A DNA stretch of 64,000 bases from Streptomyces sp. NA02950 (GCF_013364155.1 NZ_CP054916.1:2231001-2295000); one strand, 5' to 3'; positions 17,550 through 26,481 are shown, counted from the stretch's first letter. A program made the numbers and translations. The notes: generated by a model from the sequence alone, not told the origin.

Positions 17550-18203
17550 TCAGTACAGCTCGGGCGCGGGGTCGAGCGGCGGGCCCACCTCGGCGAGCCG
17601 GGCCAGCAGTTCGGCGACGCGCTTGGCCACGGTGTCCCGGTCGCCCTCGGCCAGCGATGCCCCCATTCCACCGGCCACCGCGCCCGCGGCGATCCACTCC
17701 GGGGCTTCGGCCACCCCCACCCCGCCCGTGGGGATCACGGCGGCCTGGGGCAGCGCGGCCCGGACGTCCCTGACCCAGCTCGGGCCGTAGGCCGAGGCGG
17801 GGAACAGCTTGAGGGCATCCGCGCCCAGCTCCAGGGCGCGCACCGCCTCGGTGGGGGTGGCCACACCGGGGAAGACGGGCAGCCCGTACCGGTGGCCGGT
17901 GCGGATGACCTCGGCGTCCAGGCTCGGGGAGACCAGGAAGCGGGCGCCCGCGTCGGCGGCCATCCGCGCCGAGGTGGCGTCGAGCACCGTGCCCGCGCCG
18001 ATCACCGCGTCATTGCCGACCTCCCGGATGAGCGTGGTGACCGCCTCCAGCGCGAAGGGGGTGGTCAATGAGATCTCCAGACCGGCTATACCGGCGGAGA
18101 GCAGGCTGTCCGCGGCGGCCGTGGCATGGTCGTAGCTGTCGCTCCGTACGATCGCCAGGACGCGCTGCGCGAGCGCGGCCCGGGTGGTCTCCCAGCGGTA
18201 CAC
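17550..18203 (-). CDS. eda: 2-dehydro-3-deoxy-6-phosphogluconate aldolase (KDPG/KHG aldolase)
   Basis: This 217-residue class I aldolase splits KDPG into pyruvate and glyceraldehyde-3-phosphate. The Schiff-base lysine is in ADALKLFPAS (about residue 135) and the catalytic Glu in GIAGLEISLTTP. Further family marks are GAGTVLD and VIPTGGVG. GTG 18203 (VYRWETTRAAL) is chosen; the frame is open to 18278. It lies about 200 bp downstream of the KDG kinase gene on the same strand, and the two make the final steps of hexuronate or pectin sugar catabolism. Confidence 0.92.
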   Translation of the reverse strand: MYRWETTRAALAQRVLAIVRSDSYDHATAAADSLLSAGIAGLEISLTTPFALEAVTTLIREVGNDAVIGAGTVLDATSARMAADAGARFLVSPSLDAEVIRTGHRYGLPVFPGVATPTEAVRALELGADALKLFPASAYGPSWVRDVRAALPQAAVIPTGGVGVAEAPEWIAAGAVAGGMGASLAEGDRDTVAKRVAELLARLAEVGPPLDPAPELY

Positions 18204-18407
18204 GGCGGTCGCCGCCTTTCCTCTCCGAGGTGCTGCCTGGGTGGTGCCGCGCCGGTTTGCCCGGGGGATATGCGGCACTTGCGGTGTGCGGTTGACGATG
18301 TGCGGTGCTGCGAAGGGTTCGAGGTAGCGGAGGAGCGGGTTTCCGTCGGGGTGGCTACGGGCGCGGGACGGGTCTGCCGGGACGAGCCTACGGACCGGGC
18401 GGCCGGG

Positions 18408-19373
18408 TCAGCGGTGGACCCCGTCCCCGCCGCCGGCGGCCCGGGCGAGCGCACGGTCCCGCGCGGCGGCGGTGGGCAGCCCGTCGGTGTCGGTGGCGGC
18501 CTGGACGGCGAGCGCGGCCACACAGGCGGCCTCGGCCAGCGCGCGGTGCTCGCGCAAACCCCGCAGCCGGGCCGAGAGATAGCCCGCCGCGAAGGCGTCA
18601 CCGGCGCCTATCGGATCGACGACCGGCACCGTGTGGGGCGTCTGGTGCCAGCTGCCGTCCGCGGTCCGTACGGTGGCGGAGTGGTCGGGATGCTTGATCA
18701 CGACTTCCCGGGCGGCGCCGCGCAGCAGCTCCGCCGCGGCCTCCTCGGCGGGCTGGGCGGTCAGCAGCTCCAACTCGTCCTCCCCCGCGAGGACGATGTC
18801 CGCCTCGCGCATCAACGGGCCCGCCGCCTGGGTCCATTGGGCGGCAGCGCCCAGCTTGTGCCGGACGTTCGGATCGAAGGACACCTGGGCCCCGGCCGCC
18901 CGGGCCAGCTCCACCAGCCGCCGGCCGGCGGCCGCGGCGGTCGGCGAGAGCATGGGGGTGATCCCGGAGAGGTGCAGCAGCCGGGCGCCCTCGACGGATT
19001 CGGGGCGTATCTGCTCGGGGGTGAGCCGGGAGGCGGCCGACCCCATGCGGTAGTACTGCACGTCGATCGCGCGGTGCGGATGGCTGTCCCGCATCAGCAG
19101 CCCGGTGGGGGCGTGGTCGTCCACGATGGCGTGGCCGACGTCCACACAGTCCGCGCGCAGTTCGCGCAGCACCGCCTCACCCGCCGGATCGGCGCCGACG
19201 CGGCCGAGCCAGCGCACTCCGTGGCCCAGCCGGGCCAGACCCACGGCCACATTGGACTCCGCCCCCGCCACCGAGCGACGGAAGTGCACGGCCCGCTCCA
19301 GCGGAACTCCGGGCTCGGCGAGCAGAAGCAACATCGCCTCGCCGCATGTGACCACGTCCGGGCCGTTCGTCAC
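18408..19373 (-). CDS. kdgK: 2-dehydro-3-deoxygluconokinase (PfkB family)
   Basis: This 321-residue kinase phosphorylates KDG to KDPG, the substrate of the aldolase encoded next. PfkB signatures are RRSVAGAESNVAVGLARLG near residue 33 and DPIGAGDAFAAGYL near residue 246 (catalytic Asp). GTG 19373 is chosen because GGGGAGG lies five bases before it; ATG 19391 overlaps that ribosome site. Other sugar kinases of the family cannot be excluded, but pairing with eda supports KDG. Confidence 0.88.
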   Translation of the reverse strand: MTNGPDVVTCGEAMLLLLAEPGVPLERAVHFRRSVAGAESNVAVGLARLGHGVRWLGRVGADPAGEAVLRELRADCVDVGHAIVDDHAPTGLLMRDSHPHRAIDVQYYRMGSAASRLTPEQIRPESVEGARLLHLSGITPMLSPTAAAAGRRLVELARAAGAQVSFDPNVRHKLGAAAQWTQAAGPLMREADIVLAGEDELELLTAQPAEEAAAELLRGAAREVVIKHPDHSATVRTADGSWHQTPHTVPVVDPIGAGDAFAAGYLSARLRGLREHRALAEAACVAALAVQAATDTDGLPTAAARDRALARAAGGGDGVHR

Positions 19374-19548
19374 CGATGCCTCCCCATACATCCGCTACCA
19401 CCGAAACGGTATCGGGAGGCACTGACAAGGGCCCGCGCGGGGTTCGGGGAGGACCGCCGGATCGTATGCCGTGCGCGGCGCCGCCCGGCGCACCGCGAGC
19501 CGTGCGGCATCCGGTGTCCGCCCGGCCGGTGTCCGCCGGGGCACGCGC

Positions 19549-19584
19549 CGCGGCCGCCGCCCTGGGTCCAGGGCAGCGGCCGCG
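19549..19584 (-). terminator. hairpin terminator downstream of the RNase gene
   Basis: Nested arms CGCGGCCGC/GCGGCCGCG (19549-19557, 19576-19584) and GCCCTGG/CCAGGGC close on a two-base centre. The structure starts 30 bp past the RNase stop codon. Confidence 0.6.
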
Positions 19585-19613
19585 ACGGTGGGGGGTGGCG
19601 GGTTCTCGGTGCG

Positions 19614-20036
19614 TCAGCAGCCGCGGTCCACCAGGTCGAAGGACTCGTAGTGGTCGGCCGTGTAGTAGTCCTCGTTCTCCTTCTCACCGGTGACGATGCG
19701 GCGGGCGCCGCGGTCCGGTGAGCCGGGGGTCCTGACCGTGAACTCGTGGTAGTAGCCGGAGGACTGGTCCGGGAGGATGCCCTCGCGGTTGTCGAAGACG
19801 GTGCCGTCCTGCGGGTACGGGTAGGGGCCGCCCTTCTCGATCAGGTCGAGGGTGTCATGGGCCTCGCCGGGCAGTTCCGAGTAGCAGATCTCGCCGACAT
19901 CGGCGGTGGCCTGGACCGAGACGACGCTGTGGACCGTGGGGGCGGCGGTGGCCGTGACCGCCGTCCCGCCGATCAGCAGCGTCGAGGCGAGGGCGCCCAG
20001 GGCGCCGATACGGGCCATCCGTGGGGGGATTTTCAT
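19614..20036 (-). CDS. secreted guanyl-specific ribonuclease (RNase Sa / N1-T1 family)
   Basis: This 140-residue secreted enzyme has a signal peptide (about residues 1-32) and a mature RNase Sa-like domain of about 96 residues. It cleaves RNA after guanosine. The catalytic Glu is in GYYHEFTVRTPG, the Arg in DRGARRIVTG and the His in YTADHYESFDL. The two cysteines (EICYSELPGEA and the C-terminal DRGC) match the disulphide of RNase Sa. ATG 20036 lacks a clear ribosome site; an in-frame ATG at 20063 is an alternative. No barstar-like inhibitor gene is visible in the window. Confidence 0.92.
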   Translation of the reverse strand: MKIPPRMARIGALGALASTLLIGGTAVTATAAPTVHSVVSVQATADVGEICYSELPGEAHDTLDLIEKGGPYPYPQDGTVFDNREGILPDQSSGYYHEFTVRTPGSPDRGARRIVTGEKENEDYYTADHYESFDLVDRGC

Positions 20037-20062
20037 GGGACTAGCATGACGCGCGTAGAGCA

Positions 20063-20078
20063 TGGCATGTCAATGCCA
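20063..20078. promoter_or_regulatory. palindrome in the RNase gene promoter region
   Basis: TGGCAT-GTCA-ATGCCA has perfect 6-bp arms and, read on the minus strand, contains a TTGACA hexamer that could serve as -35 box for the RNase gene. A repressor site is possible. Confidence 0.35.
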
Positions 20079-20148
20079 ACTGCCCTTTGTTACCGATGAG
20101 TTCACAAGACCTCCGCGGAATGCCGGACCCGGTGAGGAAAATGTAACT

Positions 20149-20185
20149 TTTGCCTTTCAGGCAAATACTTTGCCCGAGAGGCGAA
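20149..20185. promoter_or_regulatory. two tandem TTTGCC-N5-GGCAAA operator-like sites
   Basis: Site 1 (20149-20165) is TTTGCC-tttca-GGCAAA. Site 2 (20169-20185) is TTTGCC-cgaga-GGCGAA, one mismatch. They are spaced 20 bp start to start, about two helix turns, and lie 20-55 bp before the XRE-cupin start. They are the likely operators of that regulator. Confidence 0.5.
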
Positions 20186-20205
20186 GGGCTGGCTATACCG
20201 GAGAT

Positions 20206-20871
20206 ATGACTCCGTTCCCCGACGGGCCCGGTGACCGGCCCCTCGACGGGCCCGGCGACGGACCGCCGGCCGAACTGCCCACCGTCGCCCCGCGCCTGCG
20301 TGACCTGCGGCGGCTCAGCGGTCTGACACTGGAGACCGCCGCCCGGCGGGTCGGCCTCTCCCCCGCCCATCTGTCCCGGCTGGAGACGGGCCGGCGCCAG
20401 CCGTCGCTGCCCATGCTGCTGGCATTGGCCCGTACCTATGGCACCACGGTATCCGACCTGCTCGGCGAGGCGCCGCCGGAGCGGGACCCGATCGTGCGGG
20501 CCGACCGGATGGAGCCCCAGGAGGCGGGCGGCTGGACGTACTGGCGGGCCGGCGGGCCGGGCCGGGCCGTGCAGGCGCTGCGGGTGCACGTCCCACGGCG
20601 GTCCGGCGCCCAGGACGCCCTGGTGCGGGTCCACCCCGGCGAGGAATGGCTGTACGTCACCCGGGGACGGCTGCGGCTGACGCTCGGCGAGGCGGTCCAC
20701 GTACTCGCCGAGGGCGACGCCGCCCACTTCGACTCCCTCACCCCGCACCGCATCGCCGCCGCCTCGCCCGGCGGCACGGATCTGCTCTTCGTCCACACAC
20801 TGCTGCGGAGCGGCACGGCCGATCTGTGCCTCGGTGACGCCGCCCGCCGAGGAAGGCCCGGTACGCCATGA
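20206..20871 (+). CDS. XRE family regulator with C-terminal cupin domain
   Basis: This 221-residue regulator has a helix-turn-helix at about residues 25-80 (GLTLETAARRVGLSPAHLSR, LETGRRQPSLPMLLALARTY). A cupin effector domain lies at about 135-205 (VHPGEEWLYVTRGRLRLTLG, GDAAHFDSLTPHRI). ATG 20206 follows CCGGAGAT. Its stop overlaps the next small gene (ATGA). Such proteins sense amino acids, polyamines or similar ligands; the ligand here is unknown. It is divergent from the RNase gene. Confidence 0.88.
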   Translation: MTPFPDGPGDRPLDGPGDGPPAELPTVAPRLRDLRRLSGLTLETAARRVGLSPAHLSRLETGRRQPSLPMLLALARTYGTTVSDLLGEAPPERDPIVRADRMEPQEAGGWTYWRAGGPGRAVQALRVHVPRRSGAQDALVRVHPGEEWLYVTRGRLRLTLGEAVHVLAEGDAAHFDSLTPHRIAAASPGGTDLLFVHTLLRSGTADLCLGDAARRGRPGTP

Positions 20872-21068
20872 ACGGGACGACCGCCCAGAACACGCCGACG
20901 ACCGCCCAGAACACGCCCGGGACCACGGGCGCACGCCCGGCCGAGGGGGCCAACGAGGAGGACCGGGCGCCGAAGACGCTCACCGTCCGGGTCTTCGTCT
21001 ACCTCGTGGGCGTCCACTTCATCGCCGCCTTCCTCTTCCTGCTCTTCCATCTGGCGGGCGCCAAGTAG
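20868..21068 (+). CDS. small single-span membrane protein
   Basis: This 66-residue protein has a Thr/Asn-rich polar N-terminus with a repeated TAQNTP motif and one C-terminal membrane helix (FVYLVGVHFIAAFLFLLFHL). It is translationally coupled to the XRE-cupin regulator by ATGA. It resembles the DUF6126-type small membrane proteins that I recall next to such regulators in Streptomyces. Function is unknown; a membrane anchor or modulator of the regulator is possible. Confidence 0.75.
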   Translation: MNGTTAQNTPTTAQNTPGTTGARPAEGANEEDRAPKTLTVRVFVYLVGVHFIAAFLFLLFHLAGAK

Positions 21069-21230
21069 CCCTCCGGGGAAGGTTTTCCGGGTTTTTCGGC
21101 GGCCGGTGACGGATCCGCCCGCTCGGCCGCGTCTACGGGTTGGTCGCCGCACTTCTCCGGCGGCCATCGGACTCGGCCCCACTGGGACCGGGGTCCGAGG
21201 CGATCGATACACCGAGAGGGGGAGCCGTCG

Positions 21231-21461
21231 ATGCCCGCAGTCGACGACGCCTTCCCGCGCGACCTCGCGGCGCGCCCCCGGCCGGAGCACAGGGCCACCC
21301 AGGTCCTGCCCGACGCCCGCACCACCGCCCGCGAGTTCACCCCCGGTACGCACCCGACGCCGCGCCACGGCGTCGGTCTCCCGCTGCCGGGCCATCCGTC
21401 AGCCGCCCCGACGACGACGCGCGCAGCCGGCGTTCCGTATGTCACCGGGAGGGCCGTATGA
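21231..21461 (+). CDS. possible small ORF coupled to the sigma factor gene
   Basis: This 76-residue ORF starts at ATG 21231 with a strong GAGGGGGAG site and stops in an ATGA overlap with the sigma factor gene. The product is Pro/Thr/Arg rich without recognisable domain, so it may act mainly as a translated leader that couples ribosomes to the sigma factor. Confidence 0.4.
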   Translation: MPAVDDAFPRDLAARPRPEHRATQVLPDARTTAREFTPGTHPTPRHGVGLPLPGHPSAAPTTTRAAGVPYVTGRAV

Positions 21462-22003
21462 GCGAGGAGTTCGACGTACGGGAGGACTTCCGGACCTGGC
21501 TGTACGACAACACCGGTCCACTCCGTCTGACCGCACGCAGGCACGCTCGCGATCACCAGGCCGCGGACGACACCGTACAGACCGTATTGGAGAGCTTCTG
21601 GAAGAAGTGGGGCGACGCGGAATTCCGCGAGAAGGTCAAGAACACACCTGGATACGCACAGCGTTGCGTGATCAATGCCTGGCGCTCCACGGAGCGAAGC
21701 GAGGCCGCAGAACGTGAGCGTCTCAAGAAATACAGCTCCGGTGAGCCGGTACCGGAAACCCAGGACCTGTACTCCGACATCGAGTGGAAGCTGAGCTTAC
21801 CGCCGATGCTGGAACAGCTCGAACCCACCTGGCGTTCCGTGATTGAACTCCGGTACCGACAGGGGAAGTCGTTCGCCGAGATAGCCGCCATCCTGGGCAT
21901 TTCGGAATCGACCGCCCGCCGATACGACAAGGGGGCGCTCAATGCCCTCGCACAAGCCGAACGGGCATGGGGAGAGAAAGGAGGGCGGGATGGACGTCTT
22001 TGA
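21458..22003 (+). CDS. RNA polymerase sigma factor, sigma-70 family (ECF-like)
   Basis: This 181-residue protein has a region-2-like stretch (QAADDTVQTVLESFWKKWGD) and a clear region 4 helix-turn-helix (LEPTWRSVIELRYRQGKSFA, AEIAAILGISESTARRYDKG). ATG 21458 follows GGGAGGGCCGT. Codon use is less GC-biased (AAG, GAA and CGT more frequent) than in neighbours. The downstream gene overlaps by 14 bp and may encode a partner. No typical zinc-binding anti-sigma (HxxxCxxC) is present. Confidence 0.85.
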   Translation: MSEEFDVREDFRTWLYDNTGPLRLTARRHARDHQAADDTVQTVLESFWKKWGDAEFREKVKNTPGYAQRCVINAWRSTERSEAAERERLKKYSSGEPVPETQDLYSDIEWKLSLPPMLEQLEPTWRSVIELRYRQGKSFAEIAAILGISESTARRYDKGALNALAQAERAWGEKGGRDGRL

Positions 22004-22457
22004 ACGTCTCGCCCTGGCATCCCAGCACCCTTCCCCGGATTCGGTTCGGCCCGACACGGAGGCATTCCTCACCCGGGTCTTCCCGGATCTGGGGTGTGCC
22101 TCCCCACCGGCCTCTGCCATCGGGGCCGACCGCCGTGCGGTCGGCCCCGGGCAGGCCGTATCCGAGGACGGTGCCGTCCAGGAGACCCGGCAGGGCCTCC
22201 TGGACGAGCTCCAGGAAATCAGCCGTGACAGCGACGGCGGAAAGGACGGAAGCAGACTCCGACGCATTGCGGAAATCGTGGAGCTTCTGGACGGCGAGGA
22301 AGCGGCCTGTGCGTGGTGGCGCCACGCGGCGCAGGCCGGCGACGCGGTAGCGCTCGCGGTCGTCGAGGATCTTGCGATCGAACAGCACGACCCGGGAGAA
22401 CGGCCCAGCGTTTTCCTGGACAACTGCTCGGCCATCCCCCCATGGGGGAGGGGATGA
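21990..22457 (+). CDS. hypothetical helical protein encoded with the sigma factor
   Basis: This 155-residue protein starts at ATG 21990 after a perfect AAAGGAGGGCGGG site and overlaps the sigma factor end by 14 bp. The C-terminal half is helical, with WWRHAAQAGDAVALAVVEDL, a pattern like TPR/Sel1 repeats. It has no membrane segment or zinc motif. The tight coupling suggests a regulator or partner of the sigma factor, but this is inference. Confidence 0.7.
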   Translation: MDVFERLALASQHPSPDSVRPDTEAFLTRVFPDLGCASPPASAIGADRRAVGPGQAVSEDGAVQETRQGLLDELQEISRDSDGGKDGSRLRRIAEIVELLDGEEAACAWWRHAAQAGDAVALAVVEDLAIEQHDPGERPSVFLDNCSAIPPWGRG

Positions 22458-22559
22458 CACGAGAAGTGATGACCCGCGCGAAGGCCGCAGACACGGGGTT
22501 GCGGATGCGTGCGGGAGAACGCTTACGAACGGGGTAAGGCGTAGGCGTTGAACGAGTGG

Positions 22560-22600
22560 GGCCCGGTCTTGGATCCAAGGGGGATATCCGAGGCCGGGCC
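22560..22600 (+). terminator. possible terminator after the sigma factor operon
   Basis: GGCCCGG (22560-22566) pairs with CCGGGCC (22594-22600), followed by TTTCG. A perfect palindrome CTTGGATCCAAG (22568-22579) sits inside the loop. It is 100 bp past the operon and 80 bp before the next small ORF. Confidence 0.4.
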
Positions 22601-22681
22601 TTTCGATAGGTGCGCCACCATGACAGAATTCCGAGCCCGGCTGCGTCTCCTGGGTGGAACACACCATGAGGAGGCAGCGCA

Positions 22682-22828
22682 GTGGAAAAGACCCGCGAGA
22701 ACCGGCGCAGGCACTGGACGGCGAGCCGGACTTACGCGAAGAAGGGACTCCGCGTCGCGTTCGGTGCGACGATCGCCTCACTGGTCAGGCTGGGCTGGGA
22801 GCACGTACGCCGGGAACACGGCCTGTGA
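22682..22828 (+). CDS. small basic ORF, 48 residues
   Basis: GTG 22682 follows a GAGGAGG site with 7-bp spacing. The peptide begins VEKTRENRRRHWTASRTYAK and has an amphipathic C-terminal helix (RVAFGATIASLVRLGWEHVR). It is strongly basic. Nothing else is encoded in this 400-bp gap. No family is recognised. It may be a small membrane-active or nucleic-acid binding peptide. Confidence 0.45.
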   Translation: MEKTRENRRRHWTASRTYAKKGLRVAFGATIASLVRLGWEHVRREHGL

Positions 22829-22858
22829 CGGAGACCCGCTGCAAAAGGAGCAACGACG

Positions 22859-23716
22859 ATGGACGCCACCGCCCCGGCGCGGGCCCGCACCCTGTGGGCC
22901 CTGTTCGAGCCGATCCACGCGGTCACCTACTTCGCGCCGGAGGCCCTGACCGCCTACGAGGACGCGGGGCTGCGCGGCTTCTGGCGCGGCTACTTCGCGG
23001 GGCGCGCCGCGCCCCTGGGTCCGGTCGGCCCGGAGCCAGTCGTCGCGGCGTTCTTCGGTTTCGCCCCCGCGATGGTGGCGCGCGCCCTGCCCGACGTCTG
23101 GGCGATGGTCCCTCCCGAGCGGGTGCTGGAGATCCGCCGTACGGGGGCCGTGGCGGCCCTGCGGCGGCTGCTCGCCGGGCAGGAGGCCGCGGCGGAGCGC
23201 GCCGCCGAGGCCCTGGTGCCCCGCTCCGCCGGTCTGGACGGCGCGGGCCGGGTCCTGACCTCGGCCAACGCGGCGCTGGACTTCCCCGACAAGCCCGTGG
23301 AGCGCCTGTGGCACGCCGCCACCCTGCTGCGCGAACACCGCGGCGACGGCCATGTGGCGGCCCTGGTCGCCGCGGGCCTGGACGGCTGCGAAGTGCTGGT
23401 CCTCCGCGCGGGCGCCGATCTGCCCCGGGCCGAACTGCAGCCCTACCGCGGCTGGACCGACCAGGAGTGGGAGGCGGCCCGTACCCGGCTGGCCGACCGG
23501 GGGCTGCTGAAGCCGGACGGCGCCGCGACCGAGAACGGGCTCGAGCTGCTGCGCGCGGTGGAATCCGCCACCGACCGTGCGGCCGAACGCCCTTGGCGCC
23601 CGCTGACCGCCGAGGAGGCCGCGGCCCTGGCGGCACTGCTGAAGCCGCTGGCCGCGGCCTGCTCGACGGTGCTGCGCTTCCCCAATCCGATCGGGGTGCC
23701 GGAGCCTGGCGTCTGA
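22859..23716 (+). CDS. SCO6745 family protein
   Basis: This 285-residue protein is of the SCO6745 family found in actinobacteria. The N-terminal part reads LWALFEPIHAVTYFAPEAL and RGFWRGYFAGRAAPLG. The C-terminal third resembles a winged helix with the family phrase PYRGWTDQEWEAARTRLADR followed by LLKPDGAATENG. ATG 22859 follows AGGAGCAACGACG. A MarR-like regulatory role has been suggested for the fold, but no function is established. It converges on the allantoicase gene with a 7-bp gap. Confidence 0.85.
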   Translation: MDATAPARARTLWALFEPIHAVTYFAPEALTAYEDAGLRGFWRGYFAGRAAPLGPVGPEPVVAAFFGFAPAMVARALPDVWAMVPPERVLEIRRTGAVAALRRLLAGQEAAAERAAEALVPRSAGLDGAGRVLTSANAALDFPDKPVERLWHAATLLREHRGDGHVAALVAAGLDGCEVLVLRAGADLPRAELQPYRGWTDQEWEAARTRLADRGLLKPDGAATENGLELLRAVESATDRAAERPWRPLTAEEAAALAALLKPLAAACSTVLRFPNPIGVPEPGV

Positions 23717-23723
23717 GCGGCCG

Positions 23724-24869
23724 TCAGCCGCCCAGCTCCGTATGGCGTTCGGCGAGCCGCTTGGCGCCCTGCTCGGTCAGTTCGCCGTGGAGCCGCAGCC
23801 GGGCGACCCCGCCGTCGGGATGGATGTCGATCCGCACATGGGTCACCGGCGGGGCGTCGGCCAGGGGCAGCCGGTGGATGGTGTCGGGCTGGAGGCGGGT
23901 GCGGGGCAGGAGTTCGGTCCAGCCGGGGGCCGTGTGGTCGGCGGGATCGGCGCCGGTTGTCGCGTCGAGGCCGTACAGCGCGGCCCAGCCCGCCGCGTTG
24001 CCCTTGTAGCAGCCGGTGTCGATCTCCACGGCACGGATCCGGGAGTGGCCGGTGAGCCGGTAGCGGACCCAGTCGTGGCCGGTGTCGCGGCGCCGGCGGG
24101 TCTCCCAGCCCTCGTCCATCCGCTGGGAGCGGCCCGGCTGGATGGAGTTGGCGGGCGGGGAGAAGAAGCGGTCGGAGGCGTCCTCGGCCACCCCGCCGTT
24201 CTCCAGGGCGGCCAGGTCGAAGACGCCGAGCGCGGTGAGCCACTCGGGGTCCGGGGCGGCCTCGCCGTGGACCCGGAGCCGGGCGATCCCGCCGTCGGGG
24301 TACTGCGCGAGGCGGAGGTGGGTGAAGCGGCGCCGTACGGACACCTCGAAGCCGTTCGCCGCGTGGCCGCCCACCGGGGTGCGTGGGACGAGTTCGGTCC
24401 ACGTCACATCGTCGGCGAGCAGTTCCTCCGGGGACGGCGCGCCGGGGACACGGGCCGCCTCCACGCCCACCGCTTGCGGGTGGTTGCCGCGGAAGTGGGC
24501 GGTGTCGACGACGATGCCGTGGACGACCCCGGGCACCCCGAGGCGGATCAGCGCCCAGTCGTGGTCCGTGTCGGCGGGGTGCGGGGTGCCGGCCGAGGCG
24601 CCGCGCCGCCGCCGGGTCTCCCAGCCGTCCATGACCTTGCCCTTGTGGCCGTAGGACCCGGGGTCGAAGTGCGGGGCGTGGGGCTTGAGCAGGTTCTCGC
24701 GTTCGGCGAAGAACTCGTCGTTGGCCGCGATGACACTGCCGCCCAGCCGCCGGTCGGCCAGGTCGGTGAGATGGGTGAAGGGAAGGTCGGCGGAGCGGAA
24801 GTCGGCGTAGGGGTCGCCGCCGCCGTACGGTTCGGCGTCACCGGTGAAGCGGGGTGGAGGCGCGGTCAT
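23724..24869 (-). CDS. alc: allantoicase
   Basis: This 381-residue enzyme hydrolyses allantoate to ureidoglycolate and urea. Two homologous jelly-roll repeats are visible: [15 protein letters not shown] with [13 protein letters not shown] and HFRGNHP in the first, and [20 protein letters not shown] with [14 protein letters not shown] in the second. ATG 24869 overlaps the allantoinase stop (ATGA). A long open frame covering both genes in this register is a GC artefact. Two-gene operon with allB, next to an IclR regulator. Confidence 0.95.
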   Translation of the reverse strand: MTAPPPRFTGDAEPYGGGDPYADFRSADLPFTHLTDLADRRLGGSVIAANDEFFAERENLLKPHAPHFDPGSYGHKGKVMDGWETRRRRGASAGTPHPADTDHDWALIRLGVPGVVHGIVVDTAHFRGNHPQAVGVEAARVPGAPSPEELLADDVTWTELVPRTPVGGHAANGFEVSVRRRFTHLRLAQYPDGGIARLRVHGEAAPDPEWLTALGVFDLAALENGGVAEDASDRFFSPPANSIQPGRSQRMDEGWETRRRRDTGHDWVRYRLTGHSRIRAVEIDTGCYKGNAAGWAALYGLDATTGADPADHTAPGWTELLPRTRLQPDTIHRLPLADAPPVTHVRIDIHPDGGVARLRLHGELTEQGAKRLAERHTELGG

Positions 24870-26224
24870 GCGCGGGGCTGCCTTTCCAGGAGTCGGCCGG
24901 TCGGTTCGGTCGGAGTGCCGTGGTCGGCGATCTTCCGTCCGCGCAGCCAGGTGGACCGTACGACGCCGTGGAGGGTTCTGCCCGCGTAGGCGGTGACCTG
25001 GTTGCGGTGGTGGAGCGCGGTGGGGTCGACGGTGAAGGTCTCGTCGGGTGCGAGCACCGCGAAGTCGGCGTCGTGGCCCGCCGCGACGGCGCCCTTGCGT
25101 CGGTCGAGGCCGACGAGGGCGGCGGGCCCGGCGGACATCCAGCGCGCGATGTCGTGGAGGGTGTGGCCGCGGCGCCGGGCCTCGGTCCAGACCGCGGGCA
25201 GTCCGAGCTGGAGCGAGGAGATTCCGCCCCAGGCCCGGCCGAAGTCGTCGACCTTGAGGTCGGCGGTGCACGGCGAGTGGTCGGAGACGACGCAGTCGAT
25301 GGTGCCGTCGGCCAGCCCCCGCCACAGCGCGTCCTGGTTGGCGGCCTCGCGGATGGGCGGACAGCATTTGAACTCGGTGGCGCCGTCCGGGACTTCCTCG
25401 GCGGTGAGGGTCAGGAAGTGCGGACAGGTCTCCACGGTGACGCGGACGCCCTCGCGCCGGGCGGCGGCGATCAGCGGCAGGGCCTCGGCGGAGGAGAGAT
25501 GGAGGATGTGGACGCGGGCGTTCAGCTCGCGCGCCAGCGCCACCAGCCGTTCGACCGCCCGGTTCTCGGCGTCGCGGGGGCGGGAGGCGAGGAAGTCGGC
25601 GTACGCCGGGCCGCTCGGCGCCGGGGCGCCGTCGATGAGCTGCGGGTCCTCGGCGTGCACGATGAGCAGTCCGCCGAAGCCCGCGATCTCGCGGAGGGCG
25701 GTCTCCAGGCCGGCCGGGGTGAGATGGGGGAACTCGTCCACGCCGGAGGGGAGCAGAAAGCACTTGAAGCCGAGGACGCCCGCGTCGTGCAGCGGTTTGA
25801 GGTCCGGTGCGTTCCCCGGCACCGCCCCGCCCCAGAAGCCGATGTCCACATGGGCCGACCGGCGGGCGACGGCCCGTTTGATCTCCAGGGCCCGGGCGGT
25901 GGTGGTCGGGGGGATGCTGTTGAGCGGCATGTCGACCAGGGTGGTGACCCCGCCCGCGGCGGCCGCGCGGGTGGCGGTCCCGAACCCCTCCCACTCGGTG
26001 CGCCCGGGGTCGTTGACATGGACGTGGGTGTCGACGAGGCCGGGCAGCAGGACGTCGTCCCCGAGGTCCTCGACCCGGGCCCCGGGCGGGGCCGGGGCGT
26101 CGTACGGCAGGACGGCGGCGATCGTCCCCGCGGCCACGGACACGGCGACGGACGCCGCGCGCGGTCCCTCCGGGGTGACCACGCGCGTCGAGCGCAGCAC
26201 CAGCTCGGCTTCCGGATCGGACAC
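24866..26224 (-). CDS. allB: allantoinase
   Basis: This roughly 452-residue amidohydrolase opens the hydantoin ring of allantoin to allantoate. Metal ligands are DTHVHVND, the carboxylated lysine in [29 protein letters not shown] and [12 protein letters not shown] 26224 is preferred because GAGGAGG lies six bases before it; ATG 26230 abuts that ribosome site with no spacer. It is the promoter-proximal gene of the allB-alc operon, with a putative operator 40 bp upstream. Confidence 0.95.
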   Translation of the reverse strand: MSDPEAELVLRSTRVVTPEGPRAASVAVSVAAGTIAAVLPYDAPAPPGARVEDLGDDVLLPGLVDTHVHVNDPGRTEWEGFGTATRAAAAGGVTTLVDMPLNSIPPTTTARALEIKRAVARRSAHVDIGFWGGAVPGNAPDLKPLHDAGVLGFKCFLLPSGVDEFPHLTPAGLETALREIAGFGGLLIVHAEDPQLIDGAPAPSGPAYADFLASRPRDAENRAVERLVALARELNARVHILHLSSAEALPLIAAARREGVRVTVETCPHFLTLTAEEVPDGATEFKCCPPIREAANQDALWRGLADGTIDCVVSDHSPCTADLKVDDFGRAWGGISSLQLGLPAVWTEARRRGHTLHDIARWMSAGPAALVGLDRRKGAVAAGHDADFAVLAPDETFTVDPTALHHRNQVTAYAGRTLHGVVRSTWLRGRKIADHGTPTEPTGRLLERQPRA

Positions 26225-26266
26225 CCGCATCCTCCTCGGCTTCCAGGTTCTCCCGGATTCCAGAAA

Positions 26267-26317
26267 TCAACATTCTGTTGAAGCCCGAAGTCTTCACCCC
26301 GCCGCCGGTCCGGTCAA
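26267..26317 (-). promoter_or_regulatory. allB promoter and AllR-like operator
   Basis: On the minus strand TTGACC (26312-26317) and AAGACT (26289-26294) are spaced 17 bp. The inverted repeat TCAACA-TTC-TGTTGA lies at 26267-26281, at the expected transcription start. The same repeat recurs upstream of uraD and, weaker, aceB. Confidence 0.6.
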
Positions 26318-26481
26318 GACCCCGTCCGCCGGGACCCCGCCGCCGAGGCCGTGACCGGCGCGGACAGCCTTCCAAAGGCGCTGTGGGGGCCGGTGCGGCC
26401 CGGTAGGCTGCCGGTGGCCGGCCGGCTGCGGAACGTCGCCGCGCACGGTCCGTACCAGCCGCCGTGAAAGGAAACGCCGAC

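Noticed and set aside
22548..22949. Plus-strand frame starting at a TTG with MNEWGPVLDPRG.
   Set aside because: It has no ribosome site, runs through the terminator-like hairpin and out-of-frame into the next gene; the short GTG ORF at 22682 is better supported.
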